From NCBI GenBank assembly GCA_001972305.1, contig BDDD01002108.1, positions 15,795 to 79,794 on the forward strand: a stretch of DNA of 64,000 nucleotides. Direction: 5' to 3'. The DNA comes from Cephalotus follicularis. Taxonomy: Eukaryota; Streptophyta; Magnoliopsida; Oxalidales; Cephalotaceae. Numbering within the stretch: position 1 is the stretch's first letter; the number at the start of each line of letters is the position of its first letter. Of this stretch, positions 33,075-44,600 are shown piece by piece. A model generated the notes under the pieces. The model searched no databases. It worked only from the letters and a program-made list of their open reading frames with translations, and was not told the DNA's origin. The position numbers and the translations under genes are program-made.

Positions 33075-34350
33075 ACTGGAGGGGATCAAGCAGCTCTGCC
33101 CGTAGGCGGCTCAAGTAGCAGCGTAGCCAAAGGCTGGTAACGATCCAATCAGGGAGAGTAGATGGTAAGAATGATTATTTCGCATATTGACTAGGGTTGC
33201 GAGGTAGCTCTAATAGGAACAATCAATCAAATCAAGTAGCCATTAGGTGACAAGTACCTAATCAAAGGGAATAGATGGCTATACAACCAACGCCCTACTT
33301 TCTAACTAGATAGCGCAAAAAACCTATGGTCCAATCAAACAACTAGTCAGATCAAATCAAGAAGTAAAAGCCAATAAGGGGTGAAGACCTATCAGGGGGA
33401 ATAGATGAGTATGAAGTCATCCTATGAATGACCCGACTGGAAGTCGCTAACACGCCAATGGTAACAGAAAAATCAATCAAGTTTTAATCAACACAAACAC
33501 AACATCGAGAAGTAAGAATAGTCGGTGGATAGGTGAACCATAGTCCCAAATCAGTTAGTCAAGCAATACTACTTCATAGATGGATCAGTTAGCCAAACGT
33601 GTCAATCGAAAGTGGTGAACAATCTACTGATCTGCCAAAATATCAACACAACTTGCCTAACCAGAGAGAAAACAGTTTAAAAAGAGCTCAACTAATCTTA
33701 AGTGAAATCCGATCAAGCGATCCTTTGAAAGATATGAAAACGGTTTTAAAACGGGTAACTAAGCGCTTAGGGATTACCCAAATGGCGAAGGTTAGATTAC
33801 AAGAATTGACAATTAGCTCATAGAACTAAATCAAGTGTCGATGCTTAGGCTAACAATTGACTCTAGGCAAAGAACAATGTGGATAGAGCATCATCGCTTA
33901 ACAACCTAGAACCTTAGTGTTGTAAAGACAAATATTAAGCGATTACAACTCGGCTCAAACAAGAATGCTTAGAGAAACATAGTTACCTAATGTCTTCAGT
34001 CAATAAACGTATAAAATATGTTAACACATGTTTAAAGGAAAGTTATTTGGGCCTTGGAAGGCTCATGTAGAAGATCGTTAGAGGAAAACAGTTTAAAAGC
34101 TTCAAACGGTCCATTTCGAAGAAATCTCCGTAAAACTTTACCTTTCAAATTCCTTTGTTCAATTTGTCAAATCCTTGATAAAACATGTTAAAAAGGCTTG
34201 AGTGATCTCCAGAAATGATCAGGTCAAGCAGTTGTTTGAAAAGGATCTAAAATAGATTAAGTAGAAATAAACAGAGCCTTAAGCGATGGTGCTTTGGGCC
34301 TAAAACCAGTTCTGTTAAAAGAGTACTAAGAGGAGACAGTTAGACTAAGC

Positions 34351-34574
34351 GGAGATGCTTTGTATGTCAGAGCCTGGTATCCACGCTTCACACTGTCGGC
34401 AGTGCTTTGCATTAAAACGAAGCCATGTTAAGCGACAACAGTTGATATTAAGTGTCAATGCCTAACATTAGACTGCCAGAATTTAACATCAAAGCGTTGG
34501 CGGTTTGATCGGGTTCATCGGATTTTGAAGTAATTACAACACTAAGCTTTGGCGCTTCTGGGTAAAGCACCAAC
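34351..34574. repeat. Decayed 21-bp lattice of AAGCGTCGACGCTT version
   Basis: Degenerate cores at 34351, 34395, 34434, 34454, 34496, 34548 and 34569 give steps of 44, 39, 20, 42, 52 and 21. Outer flanks (AAGC...GCTT) survive better than the centre. One more weak copy is at 33837 (AAGTGTCGATGCTT). Read as an old block in solo LTR F. Confidence 0.5.
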
Positions 34575-36094
34575 ACTTAGGCTGACAGAAGTATAGTCCA
34601 GTTCATGTGTTTTAGTATATTTTTCAACCCAAATCTTTACCAACTCGTTTTCTGTCAATTTTAGCGGTACATACAAGTATATTAGGATCCAATAAACATG
34701 TTTTCATATATTGAATCCATTGTTTAACCCTAATTCCAATTCTAGGTCATAAATCAAACATAACCTAAACTAGCATTATCAACCAATTCAATCCACATCA
34801 GTTCAAATAGTCAAATAAACAAGTTATATAATGCATAATCAGTACCATTTTTGTAATACCCCGTTCGTTCACGTGCATATTTCGGATTTTAAATTTGATT
34901 TATTGGTTGTGTTGGCATATTTTGCTTTGGCATAATGTGTTCTTTGGGTTATGTGAATTTAAACTTAGGGCTTTTATTTTATTAGGATATGATTGTTGGA
35001 AAAACAAAAATCTATTGTCTTGTTATTATATGGTTGGTGAATATTGGTTGGATTATGTATATGAATAGGTAAAATTAATTAAATTATATTTCGTATGAAT
35101 ATTAAATCAGTTTTTATTATTAACGTGGTGAAATCGTTTTAATTGGAAAACAAATCCTTTTATTTTGGGCTTTCATATTTATTAGAGTATGAATTTATTA
35201 TTTTGTTATATGGTTGGCCTATTTTATAATTTTTGGGCTTTTATGACTTTGGCTAAATAATACCATCTTTGGGCTTTTGCTAAATTATTGGATTAGGGAT
35301 TATGGGAAAGATAAAATCAATTGTTTGTATTATAAATTAGTTTAATTATTAATATGGCATAAGTGTATTATATTGGAAATAAAATAAATGAATTATGGCA
35401 ATTTTATCTTGTTTCTATTTTCTTCCCTCCCATTCCCATTTTTCTTCCTTCTTCCTTCCCAAAACTGATTTCTTTCCTTCTTCCTCTCCCTCAAATCCCG
35501 AAATTATGGCCCCTTTCCACATTATATCAAAATTTGGATTCCTTTTTGGCTCATCATGACTTAAATTGCCTTATTTCTTGGTTATATATGATGTATGCTC
35601 TTTGTTTGTGCCTCCATTGTGTGTCTTTGTCTTGGTAGCCGAATTGCCTAACTTGGAGCCTGTTTTATGCTTCTTTATTCATACAATCAGGTTTGTTATC
35701 TTCCACTGTTTTAGTTTAGCATTCAGTTTTGATTTTATTGTTATCCTATTCTATTTCATGAAGTTGCTAGTGTGGTTTGTTTGATTTTTGCTATCATGGT
35801 TCCTGGACCTGTCAACATGCATTAGGTAAATGTTATGAACTAGTTTTGATAAACAAATAATGATAGTTGACAGGAAATTGATCATATAGGCATCCATGCA
35901 TGAAATTGAAATTGCTTCCCTTTAAAGAAAGGTCACCCATTGCATGAACTTTTGATTCTGGATGTTTAAATGTCACGGTTATGTCACATAAGACCTATAT
36001 AAGTGTTTAAAATCATTTGGTAATGTAGTAAAATGGTTTTGACAGAAAATTGGAATTGAACTGCTATGTTTTTGCTGTTCTGTCGCCCAGAACA

Positions 36095-36241
36095 GTCGAC
36101 TGCCTCTTGAAACAGCCGACTGTTTTGCCTTGCACAGACGACTGGACCCCTGTCACAGTAGACTGGATTCAACCTAGTATTAGTAGTCGGCTACCTATGC
36201 CACACAGTCTACTGCCACCTTTCAGTAGTCGATCAGTCGAC
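36095..36241. repeat. Phased palindrome array, E 5' LTR (decayed)
   Basis: Cores at 36095, 36115, 36137, 36158, 36186, 36207, 36228 and 36236: steps 20, 22, 21, 28, 21, 21 and 8. Three cores have changed at or beside the CpG compared with the 3' LTR, and the last spacing is disturbed by a short deletion. Confidence 0.85.
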
Positions 36242-37370
36242 TGGAATTGTCCAGAAAAATTTCTGGTTTTAAGTTTTGTAATCCGTTTGTTCGTCTACTG
36301 ATTTGGAACATGTTTTAAATATTGTTAAATTACTGTTTGATGTTTGGAAGTGATATTTGAATGCTTATATGAATGATATTGTATCTTTTAGATTTTTGTG
36401 CTTCGAGGGACTTTTAAATTGTTGATCAATTCTGTTATCTTTGTTGCGATCGCTTAAGGTACGAATTTTCGTTCCTTGATACACTCTGGTGATTTCATAA
36501 AAATAAATAAGTTATATGTTTTTGTGAAAATGTAAGGATTTCTATCGTTCTTCGGTTATCTGATTTTATTGAAAATGTCCTGTTTTACTTTATAAATAAC
36601 GTGCGGATTTTCTATCGTTCCTAGGCTATCTGTTTTTCAAACTAAAATCAGTTGTATTCTATGATCTAGTTTTATAGACTTGATTATGTTTTATAATATG
36701 TTACGTAAATAAAATTGGTTTTTGACATTTTATGAAATTAAACGTTCCCAACTATATTTTATGCTAAGATACGTTACGATATATTAATAAATGATCATCT
36801 CTTTATAATGAAAAATAAATGAGTTGATGATATGTAATGATTTTGCTATGTCCAAAAAATGTTTAGAAAATGTGTATACATTTTTAAATTGATTTTAAAA
36901 ATAAAACCATGTTTTTGAAATAAAGATATACACAGAGATATTTCCTACTTATGGAGGTACCATAGGCACGTCGTGGGCCTGGCACGAGGACGTGACATTT
37001 CCGTAGCAATGTGATGCGACTACGGCGTCTCTCTTTGTTTTGAATAAGTGCCATGAGGTGGACTTATGGATCCGATTTTGTGATAGAGGCGTATGGGTAT
37101 ACTCTAGTTTTTGATATGTTAAGGATTCAGATTCTGGGGATTGATTGTGTAGTGCCGTACACGTCTTTCTGTTTGGCATGTGGGCCTCGCGAACCCCTTG
37201 CAACCTCGCATATGTGTATGCACTTTGGATCTCGGTGATGAGATTTTGGAAATCGGATAAGTCTCTGTTTGTTTGTTTTTCGTTTTGAATATGTTTTGGG
37301 ATTTTAAACTTAGCTTATGTTTTTAAAATTGAATAACGCTTTGAAAATTAGATATTCATTTTAAATTGAT

Positions 37371-38305
37371 CCCTGAACCGCGAGAGTAAACCCCCACGAT
37401 CCGACGCGCGAGATACATTCCCTTCAGTCCATCTATATCATATAATTCATACTCCAAAAAGTGCTACAAATTTAAAACTTTAAATCAAAGTCATATAAGC
37501 GGAAGAATCATATATACATCAGCGGAATAAGCAAATCAAATAAAAACTAACTCTTAAAATCTCCCGAAATTTCGGCATGAAGTATTCGTTTATAGAGCTA
37601 AACTCCCTGTAAAGAAAAACTCAATTTATATATTTTCACACTCCCGAAGGAGGAATCAACAGTTTATGCACATATGGGGCTCAGCCCTCAGCAATCACAA
37701 CTTAACTCATTATCACATCATTCTAATGCCTCAAAAGATGGGCTTGTCCCTGTTTAATACATCAATACACATATCATAAGCACTGCCACATGCCGGCAGG
37801 TCGATAGCTGAAATAAAACATCTCTAATATATCTTTAGATCTGTCTCTTATACATAACAAGTCTAACATATCAGTACAGTTCATTTAATCATAAACATGA
37901 GTCCCTTTTCTTTACAACTCTTATATTCAACTCATATAAACAAAACCAAATACGAGCAACTTCATATACAATTGGCTAACAAAAGCTGTTATAGAAAACC
38001 TGTCCTTATCAGCTTACCTCGTTGCAATCCATCACCTGTGCCTGAGCCTGACCCATTCCGCACACAGGGGAAATGGGTCAGCGACATAATGTCGTGTAGG
38101 TATACTATGCTATGCATGCAACAGTATAATAGTGATATGCGTGTAACAATATATCAATGTATGTCATGTAGTGCATCAGCATAATGGTGATATGCGTGCA
38201 ACAGTATAATATATATATGTATGGTATGTCATGTGCACAAATGACAATTGCGGACGGCGTCAATATACCAACTGTCCCTAAGCAGTGGTATACTGGGCTG
38301 GTCCT
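37371..38305 (-). repeat. D-type LTR fragment inside E's 5' LTR
   Basis: On the minus strand it ends ACTCTCGCGGTTCAGGG, matching the 3' part of element D's LTR (53890-53948), and shares D's GGGCTGAGCCC region. The final bases of the D-type end (CGTGACA) are missing at the junction. It runs into the assembly gap, so the right limit is unknown. Confidence 0.7.
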
Positions 38306-38330
38306 NNNNNNNNNNNNNNNNNNNNNNNNN
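38306..38330. other. Assembly gap (25 N)
   Basis: Twenty-five Ns of probably arbitrary length, located inside E's 5' LTR where sequence on the left is D-type LTR and on the right is unlike both. Structure across this point should not be trusted. Confidence 1.
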
Positions 38331-38930
38331 TAGTTTTATAATTGAGTAGAAAATAAGTTTAACGCACTACCAGATTTGCATTGTTAATATTAGATTATTA
38401 CCAGATCGTTGAAATAAGTTTTAGATTTGTACCAGATTTTGAAATAAGTATTATGCTTTGAATTTGTATTTGGTATTCGAATTTGTATTAAGATTCAGTA
38501 TTTGACTTTCTGTATTATATCAAGTTTATCCCCAGGATTGTACTGGTATTTTATTGATTCGTTTTTGCTCAGGTAGAGGATTCACTAGGAATAGTATCCA
38601 CTGTAGAGCGAGTAGTGTGTAACGGGCCTACGACAGGGTATCATGGACGGCGTACCTTTGTTTTTGCGCCGACTCGTTTGGAGTCATGCCTATATCTTAG
38701 TATTTTGTATTTTGCTATTAAATTTTCTATCTTTTATGGACTTAGAAATTTATAGTATATGAAATACGTATAGTAAGAATAAAGGCGAACCTTGATTTAT
38801 AGTTAAATATGAATACATGCTAAGTTAATAACTTGATAAAAAGAATAAAATTGAGCCACGTTATAAGATCGGTTATGTTTAGTTTCGGATTAGGAACCGT
38901 AACGACTCCCTCCGAATCGAGGGTGTTACA

Positions 38931-39311
38931 GAAATGGTATCAGAGAATAGGTTTTGCTTTCCTTAGAAGACCTGTCTAGGTTTGACCTGTGAGATTGGGT
39001 AGACATTGGGTTAGGATCTTTTGTTGTGATCTTTCTGACATGTTTGTTGTTTCGACCTTGGTTTCTTTGTTGTTGTGTTATGTTTTGGATTTATGTTTCG
39101 CCTTAACGACGCATCAGACTGCGAACGCACCAGGTATTGTTTCAGTTTTGTTTTTGTTTGGTAACCCTGAGAAGTTTGTTTTGATTGATAAGTCAATTTA
39201 TGCTATGATAACTGAATCGTTTGTTATGCATCTTGGTGTGTCCTTTCTGTTATTTGTTCGGATTGATATATGTTAAGATTTCGGGACAAAATCTTTTTAA
39301 GGGGGGAAGGA
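38931..39311 (+). other. E internal region
   Basis: Primer site TGGTATCAGAGA at 38935-38946 (initiator-Met type) and polypurine tract AAGGGGGGAAGGA at 39299-39311. The only coding trace is about 39140-39250, where LFLFGNPEKFVLIDKSIYAM and ITESFVMHLGV recall the aspartic-protease region of gypsy elements. This indicates a deletion derivative of a once larger element. Confidence 0.75.
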
Positions 39312-42300
39312 TGTAATACCCTGTTCGTTCACGTGCATATTTTGGATTTTAAATTTGATTTATTGGTTTTGTTGGCATAATGTGTTCTTTGGGTTATGTG
39401 AATTTAAACTTAGGGCTTTTATTTTATTAGGATATGATTGTTGGAAAAACAAAAATCTATTGTCTTGTTATTATATGGTTGGTGAATATTGGTTGGATTA
39501 TGTATATGAATAGGTAAAATTAATTTAATTATATTTCGTATAAATATTAAATTGGTTTTTATTATTAACGTGGTAAAATCGTTTTAATTGGAAAACAAAC
39601 CCTTTTATTTTGGGCTTTCATATTTATTATAAAATAGTTGAATTATTAATATGGCATACGTGTATTATATTGGAAATAAAATAAATGAATTATGGCAATT
39701 TTATCTTGTTTCTATTTTCTTCCCTCCCTTTCCCGTTTTTCTTCCTTCTTCCTTCCCAAAACTGATTTCTTTCCTTCTTCCTCTCCCTCAAATCCCGAAA
39801 TTATGCCCCCTTTCCACGTTATATCAGAATTTGGATTCCTTTTTGGCTCATCATGACTTAAATTGCCTTATTTCTTGGTTATATATGATGTATGCTCTTT
39901 GTTTGTGCCTCCATTGTGTGTCTCTGTCTTGGTAGCCGAATTGCCTAACTTGGAGCCTGTTTTATGCTTCTTTATTCATACAACCAGGTTTGTTATCTTC
40001 CACTGTTTTAGTTTAGCATTCAGTTTTGATTTTATTGTTATCCTATTCTATTTCATGGAGTTGCTAGTGTGGTTTGTTTGATTTTTGCTATCATGGTTCC
40101 TGGACCTGTCAACATGCATTAGGTAAATGTTATGAACTAGTTTTGATAAACAAATAATGATAGTTGACAGGAAATTGATCATATAGGCATCCATGCATGA
40201 AATTGAAATTGCTTCTCTTTAAAGAAAGGTCACCCATTGCATGAACTTTTGATTCTGTATGTTTAAATGCCACGGTTAAGTCACATAAGACCTATATAAG
40301 TGTTTAAAATCATCTGGTAATGTAGTAAGACAGTTTTGACAGAAAATTGGAATTGAACTGCTATTTTTTGCTGTTCTGTCGCCCAGAACAGTCGACTGCC
40401 TCTTGAAACAACCGACTGTTTTGCCTTGCACAGTCGACTGGACTCCTGTCACAGTCGACTGGATTCAACCTAGTATGAGTAGTCGGCTGCCTATGCCACA
40501 CAGTCGACTGCCACCTTTGAGTAGTCGACTGGATCTTGATACAATCGACTGGAATTGTCCAGAAAAATTTCTGGTTTTAAGTTTTGTAATCCGTTTGTTC
40601 GTCTATTGATTTGGAGCATGTTTTAAGCATTGTTAAATTACTGTTTGATGTTTGGAAGTGATATTTGAATGCTTATATGAATGATATTGTATCTTTTAGA
40701 TTTTTGTGCTTCGAGGGACTTTTAAATTGTTGATCAATTCTTCTATCTTTGTTGTGATCGCTTAAGGTACGGATTTTCGTTCCTTGATACACTCTGGTGA
40801 TTTCATAAAAATAAATCAGTTATATGTTTTTGTGAAAATGTAAGGATTTCTATCGTTCTTCGATTATCTGATTTTATTGAAACTGCCCTGTTTTACTTTA
40901 TAAATAACGTGCGGATTTTCTATCATTCCTAGCCTATCTGTTTATCAAACTAAAATCAGTTGTATTCTATGATCTCGTTTTATAGATTTGATTATGTTTT
41001 ATAATATGTTACGTAAATAAAATTGGTTTTTGACGTTTTATGATAGTAAACGTTCCCAACTATATTTTATGCTAAGATACGTTACGATATATTAAGAAAT
41101 GATCATCTCTTTATAGTGAAAAATAAATGAGTTGATGATATGTAATGATTTTGCTATGTCCAGAAAATGTTTAGAAAACGTGTATACATTTTTAAATTGA
41201 TTTTAAAAATAAAACCATGTTTTTGAAATAAAGATATACAAAGAGATATTTCCTACCTATGGAGGTACCATAGGCGCGTCGTGGGCCTGGCACGAGGACA
41301 TGACATTTCTGTAGCAATGTGATGCGACTACGACGTCTCTCTGTGTTTTGAATAAGTGCCATGAGGTGGACTTATGGATCCGATTTTGTGATAGAGGCGT
41401 ATGGGTATACTCTAGTTTTTGATATGTTAAGGATTCGAATTCTGGGGATTGATTGTGTAGTGCCGTACACGTATTTCCGTTTGGCATGTGGGCCTCGCGA
41501 ACCCCTTGCGACTTCGCATATGTGTATGCGCTTTGGATCTCGGTGATGAGATTTTGGAAATCGGATAAGTCTCTGTTTGTTTGTTTTTCGTTTTGAATAT
41601 GTTTTGGGATTTTAAACTTAGCTTATGTTTTTAAAATTGAATAACGCTTTGAAAATTAGATATTCGTTTTAAATTGATTGTATGACTACTTACCCTCATT
41701 TTTTTTGAAATTAATGTTAAATTATTTTATGCATAAAGTATATGATATCTAAAGATTCAGGTATTTTCTATCTTTTAAATTATCGTTTTATGTTTTATGA
41801 TTCTATATCCGTACTGAGGTTTGCTCAGCCGCATTTTTGTTTTCATGCGGCAGGTACTATGGGACAACATCCGGGCAATGTGTGATGAGCGAGATGTCAC
41901 CTATGATAAGGATTACTTAGGAGATGGACTCGTTTTTGTTTAGTTAATTTATGGTCATGTTAGGACCCCTATTCGAACTATGTTATGCCTTTCAGTTTAT
42001 GACTTAGAATTATATTTAAGCTTATGGGTTTATGTTTAAGTTTCGTATTATGAATAAAGTTTTAGACCATGTTTTTAGATTTTGGAATAAAGTTGCTAGA
42101 CCATTATTAGATTATAATTGTTACGTCTAGACCATCACGCAATTCGAATAATCGATGAGTTAATATTTTGATAGTAAGAATAAAGGCGAACCTTGATTTA
42201 TAGTTAAATATGAATACATGCTAAGTTAATAACTTGATAAAAAGAATAAAATTGAGCCACGTTATAAAATCGGTTATGTTTAGTTTAGGATTAGGAACCG

Positions 42301-42331
42301 TAACGACTCCCTCCGAATCGGGGGTGTTACA
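39312..42331 (+). repeat. E 3' LTR (3020 bp)
   Basis: TGTAATACCCTG...GGGGTGTTACA directly after the polypurine tract, followed by the ATTTT duplication. It holds the intact array 40391-40549. It ends with an AAACCGTAACGACTCCCTCCG-type segment shared with the 5' LTR. Confidence 0.93.
40391..40549. repeat. 21-bp phased palindrome array, E 3' LTR
   Basis: Eight cores at 40391, 40411, 40433, 40454, 40482, 40503, 40524 and 40544: steps 20, 22, 21, 28, 21, 21 and 20. All eight keep the CpG (GTCGAC x5, ACCGAC, GTCGGC, ATCGAC). The single 28-bp step recurs in the solo relative at 20207-20409. Confidence 0.93.
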
Positions 42332-43052
42332 ATTTTAGGTTGAGAAACTTTACCAAAATGCTTAGAGCTTTAGAGTTGCTGAAACTGCAAGAATCGAAGG
42401 TTAGACTCAAGTCTAAAATGTACCGGTTTGAGCAAGCTTCAAAGGATGTTGATGGTGATGTTGTGGCTATGTTAGAAGCTTAAGAATCTCTCACTTGGGC
42501 TGCTGGTTGGTGGGATAGTGGAGGAAGAAGAGAGCAATGTGTTTTGTGTTTGAGTGTTGGTCCAGTTACTGGTGGGGAGCAATACAAATGGAAGTGTAGT
42601 GTTTATATGTGGCAGTTAACATGTGTGGAGAAGAAGTGAAGATAAGAAATGAGAGAGGCAGGCGTAAGTGTTTCTGTCTAGTGTAGAGAAGTGTGTACAG
42701 TATATAAGTGTTGTACAAATAGGTGTAGAAGTAGTATGTGGTGTAGGATTAAATACAAGAAGGTTTAAAGGTGTGGCTACGTGGAGTTTTGAAGATATTT
42801 GTAGATAGAATAGGATTGCATAATAATGTAAGGTGGGGCTGACCCATATGTAGTCTAACTAGCTACAATAACAGCGACCCGACACATCGAAATTCAAACG
42901 TCACGAACTCGAATAAAACAATATTAAGTATGCATAACAAGTACAAATAGGACGAATATAAAATACTCTAGTCCATCAAATACAAATAGGATAGTTAAAG
43001 CATCGAGCATACAATAAATATAATACAAAAAAGTTTGGATCGTTACAGAAGT

Positions 43053-43200
43053 ATTGCAGTTTCTGCTTCCTTTATAGCAAGACTCTACCTGATCAAGATT
43101 GGTGCTTATTCTAGATCTAAAATTGTCTAACCAAAACACTATGATAGCTAGAGAGTTCACTACAAAAAGGGATTTGATTGTGTAAATCATTGTAGCAGAC
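43053..43200. other. Short flanking sequence, CACTA-like end
   Basis: The only sequence between LTR F and element C. CACTACAAAAAGGG at 43158-43171 resembles the terminal repeat of CACTA (En/Spm) transposons, opening to the right. No TTTTTGTAGTG partner was found. CAGAC at 43196-43200 is the left target duplication of element C. Confidence 0.35.
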
Positions 43201-43989
43201 TGTCACGCCCCGAACCATGAGGAGGACCCCACGGTTCAACACGTGGCATACCTTCCATATAATCCATTTACGTCATCCAAAATATGCAATAAATTTAAAA
43301 CATTAAAGTAGAATTATGCATATGGAAATAACCATTAAATATCTTGCGTGGATAACCCAAAAGTATACATTCATGTCTTATAACTTAAGCTCTGCCACAA
43401 GCCGGTAAGTCAAATATAACTGTTACTACTGTCTTTGCATATTACATTCTTATACAAGCTAAGTCGAACGGAACTGCACTAAAGAAGAAGCCTTACACTG
43501 CGATCCAGTCTGTTTGGTCACTGCGTTACATCACCTGAACCTGACCAATTTCAAGAATGGGTCCTCAACTCTTGGTTGTGTATGCTATACTTTATACAGA
43601 GCATGAAAATGCATGACATGCAGGATGCACAATGCCAACAATTCATATAGCCCTAGAAGTAATCATCCACAACATTCCATAGTCATAATAATACCGTTCC
43701 ATCATTAATCATCATCCATAATACTCTAAGAATCATTTCAGAGTACATATAAGTTCTCTTCGGCCTCCTCTGCCAAGGTAGCAAACCACAACCATTCCAT
43801 AGTATACAAATTCATCTTAAGACACATATACACCCTCCTCGGCCTCCTCTACCGATGTAGAGTAGATTGGGCACTCTTGGTGCCATAGACAAAGCAGGCA
43901 ATATAGAACTTGCTTGGAAATCCTTCCTCTTAATGCTAGTTTCATATAAGACAGAGTTCCATAGGTTCAATCACTATCTATGCCCCTTC

Positions 43990-44185
43990 TAGGTCATCTT
44001 AATTGGTGACCATTTCGGTCATCTCTGTCGATGACCATTATCCATTCCGGTCACCATTTCGGTCATCTCAGTCGGTGACCATTTCGGTCATCTCGGTCAG
44101 AGACCAATAACAATCTCGGCCATCTCAGTCGCTGACCATTTCGGTCATCTCAGTCTGTTGCCTTCACAGTCATCTCAGTCGGTGA
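43990..44185. repeat. TCGGTCATCTCAGTCGGTGACC repeats in C LTR
   Basis: Diverged repeats containing GTCATCTCAGTCGGTGACC. Successive core starts at 44071, 44096, 44129, 44153 and 44179 (steps 25, 33, 24, 26). A matching block lies in the other C LTR at about 56545-56670. Confidence 0.75.
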
Positions 44186-44337
44186 CCCATATGTTTCTTA
44201 ACTACTCAATTCCTGTAGAATATTGGTATAGAAGCCCCTTTGTAGATAAAAAGGGGATGCAGGGTTGGAACCAACATGTTTTGTAGAGAACATGGTGCTA
44301 TAAACACCGACTCTGCTGTTCTAGCACTTTTGGCATA

Positions 44338-44600
44338 GGTCTGCTCTATAATCTTTGGAATAGGTCTGCTCTGAGGCCTTTGGGCGTAGGTCTGCTCTAC
44401 CGCCGTTGGGACTGGTCTGCTCTGTAGCCTTGGTGCTGGTTTGCTCTACAGCCATTGGGACTGGTCTGCTATGCAGCCTTAAGGACAGGTTCACTTTGCA
44501 GCCTTGGCGTTGGTCTACTTTGCATCCACTAGGACTGGTCTGCTCTGCAGCCTTAAGGACAGGTTTGCTTTGCAGCCTTGGCCCTGGTCTGTTCTGCAGC
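44338..44600. repeat. 25-bp repeats with GGTCTGCTCTGCAGCC core
   Basis: Eleven units starting at 44338, 44363, 44389, 44414, 44438, 44463, 44488, 44512, 44537, 44562 and 44586: steps 24-26, mean 24.8. The core contains CTGCAG, and the ends of the unit alternate between a few versions. The same block is in the right C LTR (about 56817-57080). It is more like a true tandem repeat than the YCGR arrays because more of the unit is conserved. Confidence 0.88.

Larger units (their letters stand above)
34852..38930 (+). repeat. E 5' LTR, interrupted
   Basis: 34852-37370 aligns with 39312-41677 of the 3' LTR. 38771-38930 aligns with the last 160 bp, ending GGGTGTTACA. The stretch between (37371-38770) does not match the 3' LTR. 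It consists of a foreign LTR piece, the assembly gap and a divergent segment. A block of about 100 bp near 35216-35330 is absent from the 3' copy. Confidence 0.85.
34852..42331 (+). mobile_element. Non-autonomous LTR element E (large LTRs, 381-bp inside)
   Basis: Complete element with perfect ATTTT target duplications (34847-34851 and 42332-42336). The 3' LTR is 3020 bp; the 5' LTR is interrupted. Between them lie only 381 bp: primer site, a short segment and a polypurine tract. By eye the LTRs differ by a few percent plus indels, suggesting about a million years with usual plant rates. It is nested in solo LTR F. It cannot encode its own proteins, so it must have moved using another gypsy element's. 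Confidence 0.93.
31898..43047 (-). mobile_element. Solo LTR F (3.67 kb without the nested element)
   Basis: Plus-strand edges TGTGACGTTCCGCG...GATCGTTACA, flanked by GAAGT on both sides (31893-31897 and 43048-43052). Element E with its duplicated ATTTT sits inside. On its own strand it starts TGTAACGATCC. It contains a palindrome array of another kind (32896-33074) and a decayed 21-bp lattice (34351-34574). No internal coding part is attached. Confidence 0.85.

Noticed and set aside
42345-42920. Possible host gene right of element E
   Set aside because: The sequence is the continuation of solo LTR F, shown by its end at 43047 and the matching GAAGT duplications.
43158-43171. Intact CACTA transposon end
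   Set aside because: Only one 14-bp match, with no opposite end, no subterminal repeats next to it and no transposase. Kept only as a low-confidence remark.
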